Assembly: GCA_026196875.1 (NCBI GenBank)
Contig: JAPHTP010000093.1
Location: forward strand, 1-46,003
Reading direction: 5' to 3'
Origin: Kangiellaceae bacterium
GTDB taxonomy: Bacteria > Pseudomonadota > Gammaproteobacteria > Enterobacterales > Kangiellaceae
DNA: 46,003 bases
Positions within the stretch are counted from its first letter, which is position 1, and the number at the start of each line of letters is the position of its first letter. Position numbers and translations under genes: made by a program. The notes under the pieces are model-generated. The model did no database searches and was not told the origin of the DNA. It saw nothing but the letters and a program-made list of their open reading frames with translations. This document shows positions 7,668 to 16,181 of the stretch, piece by piece.

Positions 7668-9686
7668 GTGGAAAATAGCAATCACCTGCTGCAAGTAGGC
7701 GAGTTTGTCCTTAATACAAGCAGTCGGAAATTATTTGACAGCCATAATAAAGAAGTGTCTCTTTCCCCGACGCTTTATACTCTATTAAAATTTTTTATTG
7801 AGCACCAAAATCAAATTCTCACTCGAGACATGATTCGAAGTAATGTCTGGAAAGACAAGATTGTTGTTGATGCTAATGTAAATCAAAATATAAAAAAACT
7901 AAGGGATACACTCGGGGATTCAGTTGCTGATCCTAAATACATTGAAACAGTGACCGGAGAAGGATTTCGATTTGTTGCTAATTCGGAAGCTTACAAGGCT
8001 GTTCCAATCGAAAAAAACGAATGGTTAGTCTATGGATTGATTTTGTTAAGTTTCTTACTGCTAGCATCAGTAATATTTGCACCGGATAATAAACAGAAAG
8101 TAGGGACCCAATTAATAGAACTATTTCCCATCACTACCCTAAAAGGGATTGAACATGATCCCGATGTTTCACCTGACCTAAAGTACATTTTATTTAGCTA
8201 TAAGAGTCAAGGAAACTGGGATATTTATTTGAAGCCTTTAGATAAAGAGTCTTACTTTCCTTTAATTGAGTCTTCAAATGATTTGATGTTTCCTAAGTTG
8301 TCTTTTGCACAAGACCAAATTGTTTATTTCGAGAAAGGGGATGATGTCTGTGGTTTATTTATTCGTAAAATTGATTTATCAAGTTTGAATTTAGGTAAAC
8401 CTACATTAATAAAGGAGTGTGACGATCCCGATGGGAGGATTCTAGCAGTTTGGAAAAGCTCCGAAGAGCTTTTCATATCTGTTAACGAAAAACTTCGTCT
8501 GCCGGCGAGCATTTACTTATATAACCTAGAAACCAAAAACCAGACATTGATTTCCAAACCTGATTCGAAAGGGTTTGGAGATTATTCGCTTCAATACTCT
8601 CCTGAACTGGAAAAATTGGCCTATATACGGAATATTGGTTGGTCATCATCTGAAATTTGGGTCTATGACCTAGATAAGCAAACTCACTCTAAGATTAAGT
8701 CATTACCCACTATGCTCAGAAACTTAAGTTGGGAAGATTCAGAATACATATATTTTGCTTCTGGAAGTCGCGAGCTTTCTAAAATTTCCAGCAATGGCGA
8801 CTCAGAAGAAATCGTAGGAAAATTCAGTTCAAATATTTACCTGCCTTTTAAAATTGATAGTGCGCGTTTAGGGGTAATGATTGGAGATTATTTTGTCGTT
8901 GATGTTAGTGTATTTAACTTAGATACTAAAACCAAGAATATTGCGATAAGTTCCAGTTTCAATGACTACTTGGGGGCAAGTGCAGGAAGTTATGTAGCGT
9001 TTGTATCGAATAGGAGTGGTGAGCATCAAATCTGGATTCGTGATGATCAAGGTACTGATAGACAGATCACCAATTTTAAAGATTCCTTCGAAATTCAATG
9101 GTTATCCGCTTCTCCTGATGGAAAGTTTATTATGTACAATAAAAGTGGGAGGACGGTTATTATAAACACTGATGGTGAAGTTATTTTTAATTCTGAAGAT
9201 TACTCAAATCAAGTTCACTATAATCCTGTTTTAGACATGGTAAATGGCCGCTTCCTATATTCTACCCAATATCAATCTGAATGGAATATTGAATATAGAA
9301 CGTTCGATGAGCTCGGCGAGCGGATTACTATGTTTGAAGGGATAACTGCAAGGCCATGTGCATTTGGAGATTGCTTACTTTATTTTAAAGAGGGTGATCC
9401 TTATTTGTATAAGTATGATCCGGTAAATAATTCGAGTTCTAAATTACTCGAAGTCGCATTAATTAGCGAGGCAGAAGAATGGGATGTATTTGACGATGAA
9501 AGGATACTGTATCTAGACAAAAAACGTTCGCCAAATGAAGTCATTATGATTGATTTTGCTACTGGTCGAAAAGAAACTGTTCTAGTAACCACAGCAAATA
9601 GATTCAGTTTTGATAGGAAAAAGAATCTTATCTACACAAATGTTGTCTCAGAAGGCAATACTGAATTAATGTATTTGGTTAAATAA
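7668..9686 (+). CDS. Membrane-bound CadC/ToxR-type transcriptional regulator with a propeller-like C-terminal domain
   Basis: A protein of 672 residues with a GTG start preceded by TAAGGG. Residues 8-105 form an OmpR/PhoB-type winged helix ('SLSPTLYTLLKFFIEH', 'VNQNIKKLRDTLGD', 'YIETVTGEGFRFVA'). Residues 119-138 are one transmembrane helix. The remaining 530 residues should be periplasmic. They show repeated TolB/PD40-like blades: 'DPDVSPDLKYILFSYKSQGNWDIYL', 'SGEHQIWIRDDQGTDRQIT' and 'WLSASPDGKFIMYN'. This is the one-component, membrane-embedded regulator layout in which a periplasmic sensor controls a cytoplasmic DNA-binding domain. The ligand is unknown. A small secreted protein gene follows 118 bases downstream and may be its target or partner. 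Confidence 0.85.
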   Translation: MENSNHLLQVGEFVLNTSSRKLFDSHNKEVSLSPTLYTLLKFFIEHQNQILTRDMIRSNVWKDKIVVDANVNQNIKKLRDTLGDSVADPKYIETVTGEGFRFVANSEAYKAVPIEKNEWLVYGLILLSFLLLASVIFAPDNKQKVGTQLIELFPITTLKGIEHDPDVSPDLKYILFSYKSQGNWDIYLKPLDKESYFPLIESSNDLMFPKLSFAQDQIVYFEKGDDVCGLFIRKIDLSSLNLGKPTLIKECDDPDGRILAVWKSSEELFISVNEKLRLPASIYLYNLETKNQTLISKPDSKGFGDYSLQYSPELEKLAYIRNIGWSSSEIWVYDLDKQTHSKIKSLPTMLRNLSWEDSEYIYFASGSRELSKISSNGDSEEIVGKFSSNIYLPFKIDSARLGVMIGDYFVVDVSVFNLDTKTKNIAISSSFNDYLGASAGSYVAFVSNRSGEHQIWIRDDQGTDRQITNFKDSFEIQWLSASPDGKFIMYNKSGRTVIINTDGEVIFNSEDYSNQVHYNPVLDMVNGRFLYSTQYQSEWNIEYRTFDELGERITMFEGITARPCAFGDCLLYFKEGDPYLYKYDPVNNSSSKLLEVALISEAEEWDVFDDERILYLDKKRSPNEVIMIDFATGRKETVLVTTANRFSFDRKKNLIYTNVVSEGNTELMYLVK

Positions 9687-9804
9687 TATTCAGTCAACAG
9701 ATTTATATCTCATTTATTTTTTTTTATACCAAATTTATTTGCATGATTAACCCTTGTTGAGACAACATCGAATTGCGAATCGTAATTTACTTCAGGAGAG
9801 AATC

Positions 9805-10071
9805 ATGTACAAAATATTTGCGGTCCTTCTACTATCTGTTTCAATTTCAACATCGGCAAATGAAACTGACCAAGAAGAAGAACAATCTAGAACTGAGATG
9901 GAACAAAAAGAAGAAAACCTTTCTATTTTGCAAAAGCTTATGGAAACTCAGTATAGCTGTGACAGATTTCCCGATTGCTTTGGCCTTGAAGTTGACGATC
10001 CTGAAAGCGAAAAGAGTGAAACTGACCCGTCGGCTCCAACCGAAAGCAATAATCAATCCCAATCTAATTAG
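9805..10071 (+). CDS. Small acidic secreted protein, unknown function
   Basis: A protein of 88 residues; the ATG at 9805 is preceded by AGGAGAG. An N-terminal signal peptide ('MYKIFAVLLLSVSISTSA', residues 1-18) is followed by a strongly acidic, Glu/Gln-rich helical segment and then a 'YSCDRFPDCFG' motif with two cysteines six residues apart. The tail is Ser/Asp/Glu/Asn-rich and probably disordered. I do not recognise it. The gene follows the membrane regulator at 7668-9686 in the same direction, and the two cysteines could form a small disulphide loop in the periplasm. Accessory-protein status for the regulator is only an inference. Confidence 0.6.
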   Translation: MYKIFAVLLLSVSISTSANETDQEEEQSRTEMEQKEENLSILQKLMETQYSCDRFPDCFGLEVDDPESEKSETDPSAPTESNNQSQSN

Positions 10072-10082
10072 TCAATAGTTGA

Positions 10083-10121
10083 ACTGGGGAGTAAGCATTT
10101 GCAATGGTTACCTCCCCCAGT
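10083..10121 (+). terminator. Imperfect hairpin after the small acidic protein gene
   Basis: ACTGGGG...CCCCCAGT with bulges and an inner AGTAA/TTAC pairing starts 12 bases after the stop codon. The tail is CTAAAATC with no proper U-run, so termination would be inefficient. Confidence 0.4.
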
Positions 10122-10393
10122 CTAAAATCTATTCTTATATATTTGTTGATTAAAAAACAAGCAATTAATATCTATTTATATCCTTAATCTTAAAAAAATC
10201 ACTTTTTTATATTGATTTATCTCTTTTTATTTCAATGGCTTACACAAATTTATCTCAATTTATTGGTTTCTGAGAACTTTTCACTGTAACTTCGATTGTG
10301 TGTTCAGTTTTTCTCTCAGTGAGATTCGTAACTGAAGAAATTTTGAACTACAAAAACCCTTTAAAAGCAAACACGCGAACTTGGAGAATTAAA
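10122..10393. other. AT-rich intergenic region upstream of the higBA-like pair
   Basis: This is a very AT-rich stretch with homopolymeric A and T runs and no supported gene. It should hold the promoter of the toxin-antitoxin pair. A reading frame open from about 10298 is an upstream extension of the toxin frame with no ribosome site. I see no clear palindromic operator. Confidence 0.4.
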
Positions 10394-10657
10394 TTGAAAG
10401 TTGTAGCCGCACAGCGAATTAAAGAAGCCCAGCAACGCTATCCAGCTGCGCATATGCATCTCGATGGGTGGTATCAAATCCTATCGCAGAGCGAATTTAA
10501 TTCTGAGCAATCACTTAGAGCTGCGTTTGGGGACATACGTGGATTTAATTTCCACTATAAGTTTCCAATACCCGAAACCACACTCTTGGTTCACACCCTT
10601 ATTAACTTTGAATCACAAGTTGCTTACATCGATACGATTAAGCCTGGCAACCACTAG
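10394..10657 (+). CDS. HigB-like toxin of a HigBA (E. coli YgjN/YgjM-type) pair, possibly inactive
   Basis: A protein of 87 residues from a TTG at 10394, with GGAG seven bases upstream. The N-terminal half aligns by eye with E. coli HigB: 'KVVAAQRIKEAQQRYPAAH' matches its start, and 'SLRAAFGDIRGF' matches 'SLKAVFPSLDNF'. 'INFESQVAYID' matches 'FFESQKCYIR'. HigB is a ribosome-dependent mRNA endonuclease. Two usual features are missing: the central glycine/asparagine-plus-basic segment is replaced by 'PIPETTLLV', and the chain stops at 'IKPGNH' where HigB proteins continue with a TH.EYD-type motif. The toxin may therefore be weakened or dead. The antitoxin gene starts 11 bases downstream. Confidence 0.7.
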   Translation: MKVVAAQRIKEAQQRYPAAHMHLDGWYQILSQSEFNSEQSLRAAFGDIRGFNFHYKFPIPETTLLVHTLINFESQVAYIDTIKPGNH

Positions 10658-10668
10658 AGGACTTAACA

Positions 10669-11076
10669 ATGCAAGAAACCTTGGAAAGAGCGGTACACCA
10701 CTGGAACATGGTTGCTCCAGTAGTGGATACTCCAAAAACTCATGAAGACTACGAAGCGTTACTCAGCAACCTGAAAACTACCATGGAATTGGTCGAAAAT
10801 CGTACTAATAGCCCACTATCGGGTTTAATTAAAGCGATGTCTCGAGCAGCCCAAGATTACGAGAAGACGCACATTATTTCTAAGCAAGGCGGTGCTTTAT
10901 TCGCGCTTCGTTATTTAATTAAACTGCATAATGTTAAGCAGGCGGACCTAAGAGAAATTGGAAGTCAGGGCGTAGTTTCTGAAATCCTTAACGGTAAACG
11001 TTCACTTACCATTAGGCATGTGCGTGAGTTAGCTAAGCGGTTTAATGTATCACCTAGTACATTTATTGACGCGTAA
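10669..11076 (+). CDS. higA: HigA-type antitoxin, HTH-XRE family
   Basis: A protein of 135 residues matching E. coli HigA (YgjM) along its length. The N-terminal helical part contains 'MVAPVVDTPKTHEDYEALL', the toxin-binding side. The C-terminal helix-turn-helix is at about residues 75-130, with 'ALRYLIKLHNVKQADLREIG', 'VVSEILNGKRSLTI' and 'LAKRFNVSPSTFID'. It neutralises the HigB toxin and normally represses its own operon by binding the promoter. The order toxin-then-antitoxin with a short gap is typical of hig loci. A strong terminator follows. The antitoxin looks intact although the toxin looks degenerate. Confidence 0.85.
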   Translation: MQETLERAVHHWNMVAPVVDTPKTHEDYEALLSNLKTTMELVENRTNSPLSGLIKAMSRAAQDYEKTHIISKQGGALFALRYLIKLHNVKQADLREIGSQGVVSEILNGKRSLTIRHVRELAKRFNVSPSTFIDA

Positions 11077-11102
11077 AGCTGACTGATCGTTAACCCTATT
11101 AG

Positions 11103-11136
11103 AGAAGGTCCTTTAATTTTGAGGACCTTCTTTATT
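11103..11136 (+). terminator. Rho-independent terminator after higA
   Basis: A perfect 10-bp stem AGAAGGTCCT/AGGACCTTCT with a 9-base loop is followed by TTATTTTATT, 26 bases after the higA stop. Confidence 0.9.
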
Positions 11137-11629
11137 TTATTCTAAGCTTGGCGCGGCCAGCAGAATTTTGCCTACCTACGTAGTTTCCATTTTGTCATGA
11201 ATATTATCTGCTAAAAATACCTACCCGAGACCATGGGAAGAACGGAAAATATGAAATCCGAATCTAAGCTGTTTTCCTCCTGAATACTGTCAATTACCTA
11301 TATTGCTTTAATAGTTATTGTGAAGGAATACGAAGCAGCAAAAGAAAAATAAATGAAAAAAACGCCAAAGCTACCTAAGCTCAAACGCTAATTATAGTTT
11401 CAGATGTAACAAAATTGAATTTGGCAACTTGTTACTAACGGAAATATTTTTGTAAAAAAGCCTTCATCTTTTAGCAATAAATCTCATCTAGTCTATAGCC
11501 GTTCGCGTTCCAAGATATTTTTTATTTGGAGCCGCTTACCTAAAAAAATTCGAATAGTTATTAGTCTTTATAGTCTAGCTATTTATTAACAACGCATATT
11601 CCAATAATTCAAACACGATGGAGTGTCCC
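11137..11629. other. Upstream region of the alkaline phosphatase pair
   Basis: There is no gene in these 490 bases. A 7-bp inverted repeat GTAACAA/TTGTTAC (11406-11412 and 11429-11435) about 195-225 bases before the first phosphatase start could be a regulator site. I looked for a Pho box (tandem CTGTCAT halves 11 bp apart). Only an isolated TTGTCAT near 11192 was present, so Pho control is not supported. Confidence 0.4.
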
Positions 11630-13213
11630 ATGAAACTAAAACATACGCTTGTAGCTGGTGTAGCGTCGCTATTTGTCGCTTCCAGTTTGCACGCAGCTGT
11701 TTTGCCTGAGCACCAAACACAAAGTATTTGGTACACAGATTCTCAAACTACAATTAGCCAAAAGTTACAACAGCAGACAACTACGCGGGCCAAGAACGTT
11801 ATCCTATTTATTGGTGACGGTATGGGGATTTCTACTTTAACCGCTTCGCGAATTCTTGAAGGTCAATTAGCTGGAGGAAACGGAGAAGAGCATAACCTTT
11901 CATTTGAAACTTTCCCTCATACTGCGCTAGTTAAAACTTACAATGTCGACGCACAAACACCTGACTCTGCTGGCACAATGACTGCAATGATGTCCGGTAT
12001 CAAAACTGATGTTGGTGTGATCGGTGTTGATGAAGATATTGAAAGAGGAAATTGCTCTACCGTTGCAGGAAACGAGTTAGTAACAGCTCTCGAGCTAGCT
12101 GAAATCAAAGGCCTTTCCACCGGCGTTCTTTCGACGGCTCGGATCACGCATGCTACCCCTGCGGCCACTTACGCAAAATCAGCTGATCGTAACTGGGAAG
12201 ATGTATCTGATATGCCCGTTGAAGCTGTAGATGCAGGATGCAACGATATCGCTGATCAGTTGATCAAATTCGAAGACAACTTAGAAAACCGCTTCCTTGG
12301 TGTTGACGTTGATGGTATTGACGTTGTTATGGGCGGTGGCCGTCGTCACTTTTTACCAAAAGATCCGGCATTTAACTCTGCTGATGCTGTGAGCAGCACC
12401 GAAGGAGACCGAACTGATGCGCGCAACCTGACTGCTGAATGGCAGGAAAAATACGAAAATGGCGTATATGTGATGGATCAATCAGGCTTTGATTCTATCG
12501 ACACTGAAACAACTGAAAAAGTTTTCGGTCTGTTTAATGAGTCTCACATGCAATACGAAGCTGACCGTCAAAATGATATTGCCGGTGAACCTTCTCTGAG
12601 CGAAATGACCACTAAAGCGATCAACATCTTGGACAATAATGATAAGGGATTTTTTCTTATGGTTGAGTCTGGACGAATTGACCATGGTCATCACGCGGGC
12701 AGTGCCTACAATGCTTTAACAGATACCATCGAGTTTGCAAAAGCCGTTAAAGCTGCAGTCGATAACACTAACCCAGAAGAAACGCTGATCATTGTAACTG
12801 CTGACCATTCGCACGTATTTACTATTGCTGGTTACCCAAAGCGTGGTAATCCAATTCTGGGTAAAGTTGTAGCTGTTGGCGGTACAGAGCCATACCTCGC
12901 TTCTGATGGTATGCCCTACACTACTTTAGGTTATACCAATGGCCGTGGTTTCCGAGATCTAGGTACCGAAACTAATGCTGACGCTACCTATGACTCGGAC
13001 CCTGTTGCAGGACGCACAGATTTAACTAGTGTTGATACCGAAGCTTCAGGATTCCACCAAGAAACAACCGTACCCAAAAGTTCTGAAACACACGCCGGTG
13101 AAGATATTTCTATTCACGCAACCGGACCAGGATCACATTTTGCGCAAGGTAATGTTGAGCAAAATGTCGTGTTCCACATGATCAATCAAGCACTCAACTT
13201 GATCACTGAATAA
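11630..13213 (+). CDS. Secreted alkaline phosphatase (PhoA superfamily)
   Basis: A protein of 527 residues from the ATG at 11630, which has GGAG six bases upstream; an ATG 12 bases earlier lacks a ribosome site. The signal peptide is about residues 1-22 ('MKLKHTLVAG...SLHA'). Catalytic-core motifs are visible: 'NVILFIGDGMG' (metal ligand Asp near residue 63), 'TPDSAGTMTAMMSG' (nucleophile Ser near residue 113), 'GGGRRHFLP', 'FFLMVESGRIDHGHHAG' and 'VTADHSHVF' (zinc ligands), and a late 'ETHAGEDISIHATGPGSH'. It should release phosphate from phosphomonoesters in the periplasm or outside the cell. It forms a 13-base-spaced operon with a second, very similar phosphatase. Confidence 0.93.
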   Translation: MKLKHTLVAGVASLFVASSLHAAVLPEHQTQSIWYTDSQTTISQKLQQQTTTRAKNVILFIGDGMGISTLTASRILEGQLAGGNGEEHNLSFETFPHTALVKTYNVDAQTPDSAGTMTAMMSGIKTDVGVIGVDEDIERGNCSTVAGNELVTALELAEIKGLSTGVLSTARITHATPAATYAKSADRNWEDVSDMPVEAVDAGCNDIADQLIKFEDNLENRFLGVDVDGIDVVMGGGRRHFLPKDPAFNSADAVSSTEGDRTDARNLTAEWQEKYENGVYVMDQSGFDSIDTETTEKVFGLFNESHMQYEADRQNDIAGEPSLSEMTTKAINILDNNDKGFFLMVESGRIDHGHHAGSAYNALTDTIEFAKAVKAAVDNTNPEETLIIVTADHSHVFTIAGYPKRGNPILGKVVAVGGTEPYLASDGMPYTTLGYTNGRGFRDLGTETNADATYDSDPVAGRTDLTSVDTEASGFHQETTVPKSSETHAGEDISIHATGPGSHFAQGNVEQNVVFHMINQALNLITE

Positions 13214-13226
13214 GCAGGAGCTAACA

Positions 13227-15047
13227 ATGACTCACTATAAATTAACATTGGTTGCATTGGCCATTGCATCTCTGGCTGGGTGTGAAGACGGCGACAATGG
13301 TATCAACGGCTTAGACGGTTCTAATGGGCTAAGCAGTTTGGTTAAGCAAACTCAATTGTCAGTTGGAAACGTTGAGTGTCGTAACGGAGGTGTTCAGATT
13401 GAATCTGGATTGGATTCAGATAGCGACGGTATATTATCTGCCTCAGAAGTAACAGCAACAGAGTATGTATGCAATGAGCCTATTCGCTCATTAGCATCTC
13501 ACGATATTTTAAATAACACCAATAACCCCTGGTATATTCAAGCTGAACAAGGTGTAGAAAACACACAAGACAGTATCGCCGAAATAGTCAAAACAAAAGG
13601 TGAAGCTAAGAACATTATTTTGTTCATTGGTGATGGAATGGGGATTTCTACGGTAACTGCCGCGCGCATTCTTGAAGGTCAAAATAAAGGGATGATGGGT
13701 GAAGAAAATCAATTGAGCTTTGAAAAAATGCCGTTCGCTGGTTTGGCAAAAACTTATAATGTTGACGCTCAGACACCAGATTCTGCGGGCACTATGACCG
13801 CAATGATGTCCGGTATTAAAACTGATGTTGGTGTTATTGGTGTGGATGAAGATATCTCTCGTTCTGATTGTACTACCGTTGCAGGTAATGAATTAATCAC
13901 TGCATTGGAATTGGCCGAAATAGCAGGTATGTCAACAGGCGTTCTTGCTACAGCTCGTATTACTCATGCTACTCCAGCTGCCACTTATGCAAAATCAGCA
14001 GACCGTAATTGGGAAGATGTTTCCGATATGCCAGCAGCAGCTGTAACCGCTGGCTGTAAAGATATTGCAGATCAGTTAGTAAACTTCGAAGCTAACTTAG
14101 AAGCAAAGTTTGCCGGATTAGATGTCGATGGTATTGAAGTTGTTATGGGCGGCGGACGTCGTCATTTCTTACCTAATGATGCGGCGTTTAATTCTCCGGA
14201 TGCAGTGAGTAGCGTGGAAGGTGACCGTACCGATGGACGAAACTTAGTTGCTGAATGGCAAGCGAGTTATCCGGCAGGAGCTTACGTATTTGATCAAACA
14301 GGATTTGACGCGATCAATGCGGAAGTTACCGAAAGAGTATTTGGTTTGTTCAATGAATCTCATATGCACTACGAAGCTGATCGTCATAATGATATTGCCG
14401 GTGAGCCCTCGTTAACTGAGATGACATCAAAAGCGATCGATATCCTAGACAACAATGATAAGGGATTCTTTTTGATGGTTGAATCTGGCCGTATTGATCA
14501 TGGCCACCACGCAGGTAGTGCTTACAACGCATTAACAGACACCATTGAATTTGCCGAAGCAATTCAAGCTGCGATGGATAGAACTAATCCTGAAGAGACT
14601 TTGATTATTGTAACAGCCGACCACAGTCATGTGTTTACCATCGCCGGTTACCCTAAGCGCGGTAATCCTATTTTAGGTAAAGTTGTCGGTGTTGGAGAAA
14701 CCGAACCAGCATTAGCGTCAGACGACATGCCATACACTACTGTCGGTTACACTAACGGACGCGGTTATCGTGATTTGGGAACGGAAACTAATGCTGATGC
14801 AGTGTACGGTGAAGCTCCGGTTATAGGCCGCGTAGATTTGACTAGTGTCGACACAACAATGTCAGGATTTCACCAAGAAACTTTGGTACCACTGTCTTCT
14901 GAAACTCATGCTGGCGAAGATGTTGGCGTTTATGCTATCGGCCCGGGTTCGCATCTAATTAACGGAACTAACGAACAAAGCCTCATTTTCCATGTAATGG
15001 ACTTTGCAGGTGATTTAGTTGCGAAGGCTGATTCAGTTGTAGATTAA
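13227..15047 (+). CDS. Alkaline phosphatase lipoprotein with an N-terminal DUF7151-like domain
   Basis: A protein of 606 residues; AGGAG precedes the ATG. A lipobox 'SLAGC' puts the lipidated cysteine at residue 19. The short collagen-like 'DGDNGINGLDGSNG' and the segment to about residue 85 ('GLDSDSDGILSASEV', two cysteines) fit the small calcium-ligand-rich DUF7151 type of surface-lipoprotein domain. Residues 127-600 repeat the catalytic domain of the preceding gene at roughly 80% identity by eye, with the same motifs ('ILFIGDGMG', 'TPDSAGTMTA', 'GGGRRHFLP', 'VTADHSHVF'); the nucleophile is near Ser186. This looks like a tandem duplication in which one copy gained a membrane anchor and spacer. 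Nucleotides differ widely at third positions, so the duplication is not recent. Confidence 0.92.
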   Translation: MTHYKLTLVALAIASLAGCEDGDNGINGLDGSNGLSSLVKQTQLSVGNVECRNGGVQIESGLDSDSDGILSASEVTATEYVCNEPIRSLASHDILNNTNNPWYIQAEQGVENTQDSIAEIVKTKGEAKNIILFIGDGMGISTVTAARILEGQNKGMMGEENQLSFEKMPFAGLAKTYNVDAQTPDSAGTMTAMMSGIKTDVGVIGVDEDISRSDCTTVAGNELITALELAEIAGMSTGVLATARITHATPAATYAKSADRNWEDVSDMPAAAVTAGCKDIADQLVNFEANLEAKFAGLDVDGIEVVMGGGRRHFLPNDAAFNSPDAVSSVEGDRTDGRNLVAEWQASYPAGAYVFDQTGFDAINAEVTERVFGLFNESHMHYEADRHNDIAGEPSLTEMTSKAIDILDNNDKGFFLMVESGRIDHGHHAGSAYNALTDTIEFAEAIQAAMDRTNPEETLIIVTADHSHVFTIAGYPKRGNPILGKVVGVGETEPALASDDMPYTTVGYTNGRGYRDLGTETNADAVYGEAPVIGRVDLTSVDTTMSGFHQETLVPLSSETHAGEDVGVYAIGPGSHLINGTNEQSLIFHVMDFAGDLVAKADSVVD

Positions 15048-15189
15048 CCGAGCTTAATGTTTCAATTTAAGTAATAAAGGATAATTGGGGACAAGGAGGT
15101 CTTGTTATACCTAGGGGCTTGTTGGCAATAGATCGCCAAGCCCTGATGCGTAAGCAATTTGTTTGCGCTTATACAATTTGGAGTAATAA

Positions 15190-15942
15190 GTGAAGAAATT
15201 ATTTTTGATAGGGATCACTTTGTTAAGCTTTTCCGTTAGCGCAAAGGAAACAATAGAGTGTGGGTTTGATCTAAAAGTCCATGGTGCAAGATATTTGGTA
15301 ACGCAGAAAGCACAAGGTTCAAATAAATTTTCCAATCAGTACCGAGTGAATTTATGGCGGCATGAAGATCAAGTTGCGTACGAATATCCCAAAAAGCAAC
15401 TGACAGAAGTATGGAATTTAGTATCCAATGGTCAAATTCGCCCTGTTAGACTTTTTGATAAATTTAAGAGAGGTATCGAATATCAGCCATTAGAAGTCAA
15501 TGATGGTAAAGGCGACAAGGATTGGAGCGCAAAATATCAGATTGTGAGTCAGAGCTTGTTGGAAAAGCTTGAACTAAAAGCCACGAAAAATGACGGCTGT
15601 TATACATGGTCTGAAAGAGCTGGAGCTGAAAAAAGCAGTAAGGTAGATATCATCTGGTTAGAGAAAGTTAAATTACCTAAAGAACTTACGGTTGACCGAG
15701 GAAACATTATTGAGCATTGGCAATTAATCGATATAGAGAAAGACATACAGGTGGTGAAAAGAGTATTTACTCAAAGGGAGAAATATCAATTAACCGATTA
15801 CGCCGATATCGGTGATAACGAGTCAGATCCTTTTTTACTGAAAATGCTCAAAATAGGATTTGTCAGTTCTAGCAGCCCACTAGAATCGAAACAAAAAAGT
15901 ACCCGTATTATGAAAAGTTCGCACGATCATTCCCATCACTAA
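15190..15942 (+). CDS. Secreted protein of unknown function with a His-rich C-terminus
   Basis: A protein of 250 residues from a GTG at 15190 with GGAG seven bases upstream. The signal peptide ends near 'SVSA' (residue 18). The mature protein is mixed alpha/beta, rich in Trp/Tyr and charged residues ('NLWRHEDQVAYEYPKKQ'), and has two cysteines. The last residues are 'SSHDHSHH', a likely metal-binding tail. I do not recognise the family. It follows the tandem phosphatases by 142 bases in the same direction and could be co-transcribed, since no clear U-tailed terminator separates them. Confidence 0.65.
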   Translation: MKKLFLIGITLLSFSVSAKETIECGFDLKVHGARYLVTQKAQGSNKFSNQYRVNLWRHEDQVAYEYPKKQLTEVWNLVSNGQIRPVRLFDKFKRGIEYQPLEVNDGKGDKDWSAKYQIVSQSLLEKLELKATKNDGCYTWSERAGAEKSSKVDIIWLEKVKLPKELTVDRGNIIEHWQLIDIEKDIQVVKRVFTQREKYQLTDYADIGDNESDPFLLKMLKIGFVSSSSPLESKQKSTRIMKSSHDHSHH

Positions 15943-15993
15943 TAGATTAGAAGACTTCATTTCTGTTCAATAAAACTTCAGAAAAAGTCTGTT

Positions 15994-16036
15994 TAAAAAA
16001 GAGGCGCCGGATAGTGGGGTTACAATATCTGGCGCC
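15994..16036 (-). terminator. Terminator of hoxX (minus strand)
   Basis: An 11-bp stem with one G-U pair (16003-16013 with 16026-16036, GGCGCC core) and a 12-base loop is followed on the minus strand by TCTTTTTT. It lies about 145 bases after the hoxX stop, between convergent genes. It may also stop the plus-strand gene, but no U-run exists on that side. Confidence 0.75.
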
Positions 16037-16181
16037 AAACCCTCCTTTAATAGGAGCACATTGCTTTAGGGGATCGGATATTTGCATCATTGTGCTTCAA
16101 CAAATAGACGTTATATTAACGATCACCGATCAAATGGGTTGACAAGAATATTTGGTACACTGTGCCAAAAAACTATGTAGG

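Noticed and set aside
10298-10393. Upstream extension of the HigB-like frame to a GTG at 10298
   Set aside because: No ribosome site, and the extra residues have no counterpart in HigB; the TTG at 10394 fits the family start.
11137-11629. Possible Pho box upstream of the alkaline phosphatases
   Set aside because: Only an isolated TTGTCAT was found; no tandem half-sites at 11-bp spacing.
15088-15110. ACAAG-GAGGT-CTTGT hairpin exposing a perfect Shine-Dalgarno sequence in its loop
   Set aside because: No start codon follows at a usable distance in any frame with a protein-like product; probably chance.
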